From Euphorbia lathyris (taxonomy: Eukaryota > Streptophyta > Magnoliopsida > Malpighiales > Euphorbiaceae), in NCBI RefSeq assembly GCF_963576675.1, contig NC_088916.1, positions 75,657,501 to 75,721,500 of the forward strand: a DNA stretch of 64,000 nucleotides, given 5' to 3'. The translations under genes were made by a program, and so were the position numbers. Position 1 is the first letter of the stretch. Every line of letters begins with the position of its first letter. Under the pieces are notes generated by a model. It was not told where the DNA came from. It worked only from the letters and a program-made list of their open reading frames with translations, and did no database searches. Of this stretch, positions 1-9,559 are shown in pieces.

Positions 1-414
1 GTATAGCTGCTCAGCTTATTTACAACACTAGGCATAGTGACTTTATTACCACTAAACTTAAACTTTAGTGATCTTGTTGGCATAAAATGATTTTAATAAC
101 CATCAATACAGAAATACAATACTTTGAGTAACCATCAATACAAAATCCAGTAAGAAAACTCAAGAAATGAATCGTGAAAACGAATTAGTTTTCAGACTGA
201 CGCTCAAATAAGAGGTAAATGAGAATTGAGACTATATTCGTTCTATAGATCATATTGTAAGCATCCAATAACTCAGTTCAGTTGAATCTTGAGTGTGTAT
301 GCAAAATCAGAGCAACTTATCGCTTCAACGAGTTCATAATCAATCATCAATTGCATTATAATCGTTCCCTAATTGCTTTATTGTTAGGGGAAAAAAGGAA
401 GAAAAGGGAAATAC

Positions 415-682
415 CGATCGGTGATGATAACGATGGTCTGGGGAGGGACTTTGAATTCCTCTTCCGCGAATTTCAAAACAACAGTGAATGGGGCTGCTTC
501 TGGTACGCTAAGCCTCAAATTCCAAATACGCAATTAGCCATCATCAAAATGCAATTCCTATAACAAGGAAAAAGAACTAATTGAGTAAATATATAGATAC
601 ACTTTGAAACGGATCTTTGGATCGCAGGTGAGCGTCAACTTGAACGATACCTTTCGTCACCGCCACCGCCACCGGTTTCCAT
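415..682 (-). pseudogene. UFM1: UFM1-like ubiquitin-fold modifier, first two exons, frameshifted
   Basis: UFM1 is a small ubiquitin-like protein conjugated to lysines on ER and ribosomal targets. On the minus strand exon 1 (682-601) carries the ATG, a glycine run and then residues reading KVSFKLTLTCDPK. A donor GTATCT follows, and exon 2 (513-415) reads [20 protein letters not shown] and on through KVPPQT, which matches the UFM1 beta-grasp core very closely. The join is phase-consistent (GT plus G gives Val). Two oddities stand out. The ATG frame and the conserved frame differ by one base in an A run near 664-668, so the ATG frame stops after about 15 codons. The end of exon 2 also lacks the usual Asn-Asp-Gly spacing. 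The last exon, with the C-terminal Gly, is not in the window, so it lies left of base 1 or is missing. I favour a decayed duplicate; an assembly error in a homopolymer would be the alternative. Confidence 0.68.
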
Positions 683-764
683 TTTGGATTCGGACTTCGT
701 GATTGTTATTTAGCTTTTTGTTTTTGAAATTGAGTAAATTTGTGTGAGAGCGTCTTCTATTAGG

Positions 765-815
765 ATCCCACATCGACAAACAAGCAAGAGAGCGTTTGAC
801 GTGCTCAATATAAAA
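765..815 (+). promoter_or_regulatory. snRNA-type promoter: USE plus TATA box
   Basis: ATCCCACATCG at 765-775 matches the plant snRNA upstream sequence element RTCCCACATCG exactly. A TATA box, TATAAAA, lies at 809-815, 33 bp after the USE. In plants that longer spacing is known for RNA polymerase II snRNA genes, while polymerase III genes such as U6 use about 23-26 bp. Transcription would be expected to start near 840-845. The element points away from the UFM1-like fragment, whose start codon lies 83 bp upstream on the other strand. Confidence 0.6.
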
Positions 816-841
816 GGGTGAAAAGAAGACGTTTCAAAACT

Positions 842-960
842 TGATCCTTCTTGGCAGTAAACGGGATGTGATGAGTGGTCAATGCTCGCAAAAGCTATGC
901 GAGATGGGTGTCCACCCCTTGCCAGTTACGACAAACTGGGCACCCTCGCTTTTACCAATC
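842..960 (+). ncRNA. candidate small nuclear or nucleolar RNA downstream of USE/TATA
   Basis: I do not recognise this RNA. The stretch begins about 27 bp after the TATA box and is GC-richer than its surroundings. It can form several compact stems: CTCGCA (885-890) with TGCGAG (898-903); CCAGTT (922-927) with AACTGG (934-939); and an enclosing stem of GGGTG (906-910) with CACCC (941-945), which extends through GCGA (899-902) and TCGC (946-949) as an alternative to the first hairpin. GTGATGA at 868-874 fits a snoRNA box C, but no convincing box D or Sm site is visible. A sequence near 984-990 loosely resembles the plant 3' box. It does not match U1, U2, U4, U5, U6, U3 or 7SL as I remember them. 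The 3' end is a guess. Confidence 0.35.
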
Positions 961-965
961 TGCTC

Positions 966-2030
966 CCAATTAACCACTTTACTAAAATCAGTCTTATTTT
1001 CTCTATTTTCTATTGTTTTTCAAATTGGGTCAAGGGTTTAGGGTATAAATTATCTTTATTTTTTAAAAACTTTTATTTTTGCATTTTTTTGAAACTTTTT
1101 TTTAGGTTTTAAAATTATTAGTAGATTTACGTTAAAAAAATTAAATGGATATAATTAATTTTAAAAAAAATTAAATTATGGAATTAATGAGTTGCTTATT
1201 CGTGAGTTGCTTTTGAGTAATGAAAAGTCCGTAAACAAATAAATTAGTATTCAATCTATTACGTATTAATCAAATCGATCGTTAAATCGATTGATTGGTC
1301 TGAGGTTATCAATAAAAAAAAGATTTGTTTAAGTCACTTCCTTTCTTTCTGTCCAAATTACTTCTTCTTTTTGTCTTTTTTTTTTTTTTTTTTTTTTGTC
1401 TAACATACTTCTTTTTTTCTTTGTGAGTTTGGGGAACGTTTCCATTCATAGGTCCAAAATCCATATCTATGAATTGAAAGGTCCAAATGATCAACTCTGC
1501 AATCAGCTGTTAGAACCAATAAGTCTTCAAATCGTTCATTTGAAAAAATTGAAACCCTTCTTATTGGATGATCATGATATTTCTCAATGAACAAATAAAT
1601 CAGATGTTCAAGATTGATTGTTAAATTCGAGATCGAAAAATTTCTGATGAGTCGGGTAGGCTCAACTCGATTACAACCCTAACATCAGGGATCCTCTGAA
1701 CATGCTTAAAAAATTGATTAACCTCTTAAATTTATAGTGTCTTGTTAACTCTATGTACTTACATAAAGTACCTATTAGCCACCTAATTTTTTTTAAATAA
1801 TCCATTGGCTTTTCGAACCTGTTTAAAGTAATCTATTGTTCTCCTGAATTTGTTATAGGAATTCACATTCAGTTTGTCCAAATTTGTTATCAGCTCGCTC
1901 AGTTACTAAAGAATTTGAGATGAATCGTCAACGATATCGCTCTTTTTAAAACGTTCACAATACTACATGTGAATTGTGGAAGCAATTTAGAAACTGATAC
2001 CCTTTAGGATAAAACAACATAATCACAATA
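966..2030. other. AT-rich intergenic sequence
   Basis: No gene is visible. It contains poly-T runs (for example about 1378-1397), a telomere-like GGGTTTAGGGT at about 1029-1040 that is too short to mean much, and around 1715-1930 a decayed repeat of the type 'cctgaacttgtttaaagtgatct' that recurs at 35.3, 37.9 and 30.5 kb. Confidence 0.5.
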
Positions 2031-2039
2031 ATAATTCGA

Positions 2040-3430
2040 TTTTGAATTGCTCACTCACCATATGGACACAAGTTAAGGAAAGCACGCCCTTGTACCCCTA
2101 TAAAAGGGGCACAAATCCCTAAAAAGAGAGAAAATGACTTTTGAAAAAGAAATTGAAACACCGAAAAAATCGATCCCGAGCATGGTTTTAGTCGTTTTTA
2201 GCATGTTTTTGACCCGATTTGCAACTTTAAAGGTAAAGTGTGTAAGAAAAATTGATTGTATTCATCTTTTTATACATTTTCAGACCTTTCACTTTGATTA
2301 CGTTTTCTAATCTGTTTTCTATTTAAAACTTCATCTCCTTTAATAAATTTTTCTTTTATTCTTTCTTTTTACATGTTGTAATTTCATTCGATGAGCAATG
2401 ATGCAACCTAGCTAGTTCAGGAAATAACATTTACAAAAAAAAAAAAGCGAATACCATTATTAAATCCCATCACATTAACAATGATCCGATGAAGTCACTT
2501 TTGGGATTGAATGTGTATAGTTAGATTAATTTTGAAGTGTTTTGAGTTTTTAGTGATGAAAAGGTTGCGGAAATTTGCACACAAATTCCATACCAAACAG
2601 AGGTTGTGATGAAACTGTTTCGTCAAAAATGACCAGAAATGAGATTCTATCGTAAATAATGTTTTGTGACGAAACCAGTTCTTCAGTAAAGCTACTGGAA
2701 ATTGATTTTGGCCTATGTGTTGAAATATTTTCGTTAGAAATTAGATTTTGCCAGTTAATAGTGTTCTGTGACGAACATGATCTGTGTAAAGCTACTAGAA
2801 ATTGATTTTGACATTTTGAGGCATTTATGTATATTTGGGTACAGCCTAGGTTCTTTGCAGGTCCTTTGCTTAAATAGGATTGCATGGGACCTCCGGGTCT
2901 ACCCGAGGGCATATTTGTTGATATTTAGTGTGATTGGGTGCACCTCTTTGGTGTAGTTTGGGTTATTTGACTTTATTTTAGCTTTCATATGAGTTTTTTT
3001 TTTTATCAAATTGGGTATTAAAAGTGGGAAAAAAAGGTTTTCAAATGAATTTCAAAGCTAAAAGGATATATAATTAGACCTTTTAGTGTTTATTAGTGTT
3101 GAGTAGTAGGATGTCGGTGGTTCACCGGGTATTTTTGGGGTGTCTAGCCATTTGTTTTTGTGAAAATGCTAGTATTCCCATAACGTACCCAATTTCTTGT
3201 ACCCAACCGGACTCCCGCAAGTAATCTGATTATATTTTCTCAATTATTTGGGTGACGACTCTACTAATCTCCAAACACCGGTCTCGTCGAGTTATTTGAT
3301 TTCGGTATTGAACTTAGTTTTAATAACAACCGGTCCGCCAACGGTTTTATCTCTTCGGATCTTTCGAACGAGGTTTGATCCCTACATGAACCTTTCTACA
3401 TAATCGTTCTTTGTTTGCTGGTTTATATAT
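2040..3430 (+). mobile_element. possible decayed LTR-retrotransposon remnant
   Basis: The stretch has features seen in LTR elements but nothing decisive. A strong TATA context, CCTATAAAAGGGGC, lies near 2098-2111. A segment near 3250 reading GGTGACGACTCTACTAA resembles a worn primer-binding site. The short ORFs on either strand (2550-2912) show no known domain. Repeated GTGACGAA / GTGATGAAAC motifs occur at 2608-2780. No partner LTR was found nearby. It may equally be unrelated spacer. Confidence 0.25.
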
Positions 3431-3859
3431 ATGGTTCTTTTTCTATAAAAGAAAACCTCTTTCTATTACAAGTTCCCTTTAGAAATTTCTGGAAATTCAC
3501 AATTAAAAATGTATTTACAATTATGTCAATTAATTAATTGAATGATGTCAAACTAATAAAGTCATTATTTTTAATATATTTTAAAGATTAAAATTTATAA
3601 ATTGAGAATTTATGAATTCGGTTAAATTAGATTTTTTTAAAAGCAGTTAAATTAGAGTTAAAGCATATTTATTTGTTATATATATAACATAATAACATAT
3701 TGAGAATTAATTTTAATAATGTCATTTAATTGTAATTTTGTAACGAATTGTAATTTTCATATAAAAGCCCTTAATATTATCTTATCTTTTTGAATAAGTA
3801 TTTAAAAGAGAAAATTAAAAAAAAATTACTACATGACAATTATTTTGAAACCGAATAAA

Positions 3860-5012
3860 TTTATTTGACTATTTAATTTGAAATTTGTCACACACTTTGT
3901 TTTAAGGAATCGGACTGCTGACTCGTGGTTCTGGTCGGATGAGCGCAACGGCATCTATACTGTAAAGAGCGGCTATAAACATCTGACAGCAAGAGTTGAA
4001 GAGAACCCGTCAACCACGCAAGCTAAGGTATGGAACCTATTATGGGGGCTTCATCTTCCTCCAAAAGCAGAAAACCTGATGTGGAGAGCTCTAACTAACT
4101 GTCTTCCGGTTATGGCTGAACTGCGACATAGACATGTGCCGGTGTCGGATGTCTGTCCTATTTGTGCTACCACGGAGGAAAATATACATCATGCGTTATT
4201 TGGTTGTTTGTGGGTTCGTCAGGTCTGGCGTCGTTCCTCTGTTGGAGAAATCGGAAGATCACGGGCGGACGTAATGGATTTTTGGCTGGCGGTGTCTACA
4301 AAACCGAGACAGCAGCTGGAAGTGGCGGTAATGTTGTGCTGGAAGATCTGGCTCAACAGAAACGAGCTTGTTTGGCAACAGAAACTAGCGCCTGCAGCAA
4401 TCGCGTACGAAGGAGTTGTAGCGTATTTGAAGGCTTGGAAGGAAGCTCAGAACAGGCTTTCGGCATTCGGGAATCCTTCGACTACACCTGCTGGGACAAG
4501 TAAGTGGTCCAAACCAGCGTCAGGCTTCCTTAAACTGAACGTTGATGCTGCATGGTCGGCAGAAACGAACAAGGCAAGCTACGGCTGTGTTGTTTGCAAT
4601 GATGAGGGCGTGTTTGTCGCGGCTTGTAACGGCTTCCTACCGCATACACCGGATGCCACTTTTGTCGAAGCTCTGTCAATCCGCGAAGCCCTGAGCTGGA
4701 TCAAAGACAATAATTGGAGTAAGGTAATTTTCGAGTCTGATGTCCAAATAGTAACTCAGTCAATGGTCCACGCATCGAAGGCAATTTCGCCTTTCTTTGT
4801 CATAATCAGAGATTGTAAGGAGGCTCTCGATAACCTCTCGGGATGCTCTTTAGTTTTTACCAGCGCTCTGCCAATAGTTCAGCGCATATTCTTGCCAAGA
4901 ATGTTATAGACAGTGATCAGTGGGGTGTGTGGTACTCAATCCCACCTCTTTTCCTTTGTAACAGTCTTACCATTCATTAATTCCATTCATTCTTTCGTTA
5001 AAAAAAATAATT
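3860..5012 (+). mobile_element. 5'-truncated L1-type LINE, 3' end with RNase H
   Basis: The remnant starts inside the C-terminal part of a non-LTR reverse transcriptase polyprotein and ends in an A-rich tail near 5004-5012, typical of an L1-type plant LINE that was truncated at its 5' end on insertion. The upstream reverse transcriptase and endonuclease are absent. A target-site duplication could not be fixed: short ATTTAATT strings occur on both sides but are too common to trust. Confidence 0.7.
3878..4972 (+). pseudogene. LINE zf-RVT and plant-type RNase H domain fragment, frameshifted
   Basis: The 343-residue frame (3878-4909) begins with the pre-zinc-finger region (WFWSDERNGIYTVKSGYKHL). 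A zinc-binding zf-RVT motif, CPICATTEENIHHALFGC, follows around residues 92-109. An RNase H domain of the RVT_3 type starts near residue 220 (LNVDAAWS) and continues with EALSIREAL and ESDVQIV, which supply the usual Asp-Glu-Asp set. At about 4855-4865 the frame shifts: the conserved C-terminal helix reads RSANSSAHILAKNV in another frame and runs to a stop at 4970-4972. It is therefore a dead fragment with no host function implied. The frame is long because most of the decay is substitution, which suggests a fairly young insertion. Confidence 0.75.
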
Positions 5013-5784
5013 TAATTCCTCATTCAATTAGAAATATGAACTCATTTTCTAAATATTTATAAATAAATACTAAAAATGAAATCCTTATAATTGTTTATAT
5101 CAAACTCACAGAAATATGTATTCTCGAATAAACCTTTGTACTTTGAACATTTTTCCAGCGAAAGGAAAGAATAAATCTTTGCACATGCTGAAGAAAAGGA
5201 CAACCTTAATTATATATCAAAGAATAATTAAATCCTAGCTCCCCTATCTAATAAAAAAATTGAAATAAAAGATTTATTAGTTAATTAACAATTTAAGCTT
5301 TAAATAAACCAAAGATTAATGATTAATGGAATAATAAGCATAATAATCCACCATCTTCCAATGAGTGATTTAATTCCTTCGGATCCTCCCCGATCTGCTC
5401 CGCCGCAAACAAGCTTTTTATTATGGTATGTACAAACCTCTTGCTTCCTGAAATTATTTAAATTAATTAATTAATTAAAATTATTAGAGAATCCAGAAAT
5501 CGGATAAACTATATAAAAAATTAGAAATTTTGGGTTATATAATACAATAATATAGTTATTTATTATTTGGGAAAAATATTTTCAAGTTTTTCATATTTTC
5601 GCTTGTTGTTGATTGAGGTACTGATCATTTAATTTAATACATCGAGTTTTCGATCGGTTATAATTATTCACATTAAGCTAATGTTTAATGGATATTAAAT
5701 TCAATTATAAGAGTATTATTTATTTAATCTTTATTAATATCGATTAGTATTAAGAAAACAAAAGTTTATAATTATATTTTTTGA

Positions 5785-5863
<79 letters not shown>

Positions 5864-6945
5864 CTACTGTCAAAACAAAAGTTTATAATTATATTTTTTG
5901 AGTATATATATATATATATATATATATTATCTACTGTCTATTGACTACAACAAACAATAGATTTACATAGATCCTAAAGTATTTGATTCGGAAAGACCTA
6001 ATAATAGTTCCATGAAATTTTAGAGTCTCGTTTTCATAAAATGGTCCATAATTTGAACCCACTCATTAGGGGAAGACTGGCACAGATCCAGAGGGCGGGT
6101 TTGAGCATTCACTGGTCGTTAGAAAAATTAGAATTTTTTATGGAAATTATGTACGGGTTTTTAATTTTTTTTTTTATGTAAAAACATCAAAAATATCAAT
6201 TTAACACCCATAAATAACGAGAGATAGTGAGTTCTGGATCCGTCATTGGGGGAAGATTGGTCTTTTACCGCTATCTAAACATATACAAATAGTAAAATCG
6301 TAAAGTTAACTCTCGCTCTCTTCATTGTTACATTAACTATTTCCTCTCTTATTTTTAATTCTAACTTTAGCATCCGAATCTACAGAGGGAGTTCGCCCTA
6401 GCACAAATCAGCAGAGATCTAACACCTTGCAATCCTACACTGACGAACAATAACTATTAACTTGTTCACTTTTAAATCGACATATTCATTTATATAACAG
6501 TGGTAACTAAAATATCTCTCCCTATATAAAAACTTTTCAATCACATTACACCATTGTCACGCGTATTCTATTTAAGACAATCATGTTCTGAGTTTAGTAA
6601 TAGTCAAAATTTCTCAAATATTTTTATGTAACAATTTAATGGAAATCATATCCTAAAGCTTATTCCACTGCAGCATGCATAGTTAACTAAACTTCTACAT
6701 GTATGTACGTATGTGCTTATTTAATTAACACGTGTAGGGGTGATAATTGTATATAATAATACAATTTACACTGACAATTCCACTAGCACGATTAGACAAT
6801 CATTATTTTTGTTGCATTTATATTGTATATAGTCATATAGATTTTATATATATAAGAAAAAAAATGTATTTTTAAACTTTTGGTCTTTTCAATTTTTGTT
6901 GATTACACTTTTTACGGTTTGAAATCAAACATAAGAAAATTGTTT
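5013..6945. other. AT-rich intergenic sequence downstream of the LINE
   Basis: No recognised gene. An ATG at 5361 opens a 21-codon stretch rich in Pro and Ser that ends at a good donor (TATG/GTATGT, about 5425), but no second exon could be matched to it. It contains the two TA microsatellites listed separately, and direct fragments near 6050 and 6230 that share the words 'ggggaaga-tgg' and look like old repeat pieces. Confidence 0.4.
5786..5928. repeat. (TA)n microsatellite, duplicated with its flank
   Basis: A pure TA run of about 76 bp at 5786-5861 is followed by a second of about 26 bp at 5903-5928. Both are preceded by the same AAAACAAAAGTTTATAATT leader and followed by TATCTACTGTC, so the whole unit was duplicated in tandem and the two TA runs then differed in length. 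Confidence 0.9.
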
Positions 6946-7021
6946 TCAAAGTATTAGAAATTCTAATCTCGAATGAAAATAAAATAAATAACTTTTTATT
7001 AACAAAATTTTATATACTAAC

Positions 7022-9499
7022 CTGGTAGCACAGAAGGACACAACATAATCGGTTCCAGAGCAAGTAAAAATACTGGTAGGATCATCATAAGCATAACTAT
7101 AAGCAGTAGGGCAAGCCTCCTTGAATTTCTTTGAATAATAAGTCGGTTGACACACTACAGGGTTTCCATATACACCTCTGCAGCAGTATTCGTCTGTATT
7201 AAACACATCACAAGCACTCCTACACCCTACCACTTTACCATTCGATTTAAATGCCAATTCCGTCGGACAAGTAGTCCTCAAATCCGCATCACATCCTGAA
7301 AAATCTACCAATGTCAATTTTTGACACGAAAACTTAATTTACACAAACAATTCATCCGATGCGATTATTATTTGTATTGCATTTACTAGGGTTGTATAAA
7401 ACTAACCGAAAAAATGGTCTCTCAAACCAAAATTAGATGAAGAAATAGGTTAATCAAAGTTAATGGACTATGTTATATATAATTTTTCAATTTAAAAATG
7501 GATAATTAATCGAAAATGAAATATTATATACTCCATCTGTTTCATATTACATGTCTTTCTAGAGAATTGAATAGAAATTATGAATATTAAGAAAAAGGTT
7601 TTGTTGCCCTTTATTTATTGTTTCCACTGTTTATTTATTTTATAATAAGTCAATTAATTCTAATTAATCTCCATAAATCCACGTTTTACAGTAGAAAGAA
7701 TGTGATTTAATGTGTATTGATCATATAATATGACATGTAATATGAAACAAAAAAAATCTCTAGAAAAATATATAATATGAAACAGGGGGTGTAGTAATTA
7801 AATTTGAATATAATATAATATAATATTTAAATAATTATATACTATTAATTATAAAATGGATAATATTTTTTCTATAAAAAGTCTAAATCGGTTAAAAACG
7901 ACCTACCAAAATACATGAAACTACTTTATTTTATTGATAAATTTATTTAGAAGTTCCGATATGATACTGTATATTCAAATTTTCCATAATATAAGATTGA
8001 TCTCGCTTCAAAAAGTTAGGATTGAAAATTTTAATTATTTAATCTAACGATAACATGATTATGACACGATAATTTATTTCGATACGGTACCTGAAATGCT
8101 GCAATTTCCGTGGCCATTGATGGGTGTGACAACAATCGGCAAATTGAACCCATCAACCAGGCTAACATCGTAGAAGTCCAACGCCGCCAGGGTGAATTCC
8201 GCCAGTGAAGCCGGTGTTTCGCCGGAAGCTTTGCATTTCAGGTCGGAACCGCAGGCTCCGGTTTGACATGTTCCGTTCCCGTTCTGATCGAATTTGCAGC
8301 CGGTTCTACCCCAAATCCGTCCACTCCACCCCACCGGAGCGGTGTACACGATGGATTGGCCTGGTTTTAGTGAAAATCCGCCGCCGTTGAAGTTATCGCC
8401 GGGGGTGATTCCAGGCCATACTGTCTCTTTGCAGTAATTTATTATGGTGAAAATTCTTGCACTTTCAGTCACTTTTATCCCTTCATGAAAAAAAAAAAAA
8501 AAGTGAGATTTTAAACATTAATTTAATCCACAATTATGGATTAAATGTAAACAAAAATAAATCCGGAGGGCTAAATCTCATAAAAAAAAATGCATATTGA
8601 AGTTTTTATCTTTTCAATTTTTATCAATTAAGTCCTTAATTATTCAATTTAACACAATGAGCGATAAATCCTTAATTTTTTTTTTATCAAACTTGGATAG
8701 AAACATTTTACATTTGAAATTAAAATTAAAATTTTTACGTTTTAAATTAAGTTTTCACAAAAACAATTATAGCTAGCTACTTTCGAACGGTTAAAATAAA
8801 CATTTCAAATATAAATAAAATGAGAATGCTATTTTAATTAAATATGACATTTACAACTAATTTTTCTAGTAATCACAACCTGAATGTGTGTAATTGCAAT
8901 TCATTAAAGACTCAACGATATCAAATTAAAACATTAAATTTTTTAATGTCCATTTAGTTCTCCTTTTTACCGGTCTTTTTTATTGGTTTACTTCAAACAA
9001 TAAATATAAAGTATTTAATTATAAAATTGAGAAAACGATTCTACTTTAATTTCTTTTTTGAAATGAAAATCAGTTAATAATATAGATATATGTCTATCAT
9101 TTTTTCACAAACAACATAATTTATATAAAAACCCACACTATTATCATTTTATATTATATACATATATATTGAATATATAATATAATTATGACAAGATAAT
9201 TCATTTTAATATCACCAAGCTATCCGTTACTAACAACAGACGGTTAACAACAACAATTAAATCAAATACTTTTTTTAATTTAAAAAAAGTCAAATAAATT
9301 TTTAATCAACAAATATCGAAAACACGATATCATCAAAATTGATTGTTCTTATTTTCAATAAAATAAAATATAGACTGAATTCACAAATAAATAGACAATA
9401 ATAACTTTTTTTTCTTAGAAAAATTGTTATCTAGAAAAAGGAAAAATTACCTAATGAGAGCATGAGTAGCATGAAGAAAAGTGGTGAAAGATCTGCCAT
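7022..9499 (-). CDS. Thaumatin-like protein (PR-5 family), secreted
   Basis: Thaumatin-like proteins are disulfide-rich extracellular proteins linked to defence, some with glucan binding or antifungal activity. Exon 1 (9499-9451) encodes a signal peptide, [16 protein letters not shown]. Exon 2 (8471-8091) and exon 3 (7295-7022) hold the thaumatin fold. All junctions are GT-AG and in phase 1 between exons 1-2 and 2-3. The mature part has exactly 16 cysteines, and the REDDD acidic-cleft residues are present (Arg in GRIWGRTGC, Glu in AEFTL, Asp in LDFYD, LVDGFN and GCDADL). The family signature reads CQTGACG, where an Asp usually precedes the second Cys. After FCATR the frame runs on to a stop at 6946, but a good donor (CAG/GTTAGT at 7021) suggests a short fourth exon, possibly from about 6670 downward. 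The predicted length, about 235-240 residues, is normal. A TATA-like TTTATATA lies on the minus strand near 9643-9650. Confidence 0.88.
7531..7791. mobile_element. Stowaway-like MITE in intron 2 of the thaumatin-like gene
   Basis: A 261-bp segment starts CTCCATCTGTTTCATATTA and ends with its imperfect complement TAATATGAAACAGGGGGTG. It is flanked by TA on both sides, the Tc1/mariner target duplication. It has no coding capacity. It lies inside intron 2 (7296-8090), so it is removed by splicing. Confidence 0.8.
8473..9450 (-). other. Intron 1 of the thaumatin-like gene
   Basis: A 979-bp AT-rich intron (8472-9450) separates the signal-peptide exon from the thaumatin domain. It starts GTAATT and ends AAAAG. 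I see no mobile element with clear ends in it. Confidence 0.7.
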
Positions 9500-9559
9500 T
9501 GTTGCTAAATGATTGTGGAGATTATTAGAGACATTGGAGCTATAATATAAAGCAATAAC

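Noticed and set aside
1029..1041. Telomere-like GGGTTTAGGGT, possibly a telomerase RNA template near a USE promoter
   Set aside because: It is the G-rich strand in the direction of the promoter; a template would need the C-rich strand, and the distance is too great.
2550..2912. 120-codon minus-strand ORF
   Set aside because: Opened by chance in repeat-derived sequence with GTGACGAA motifs; no domain and no plausible splice structure.
5361..5426. Possible first exon (21 codons plus good donor)
   Set aside because: No downstream exon, no homology recognised, and such short frames are expected by chance.
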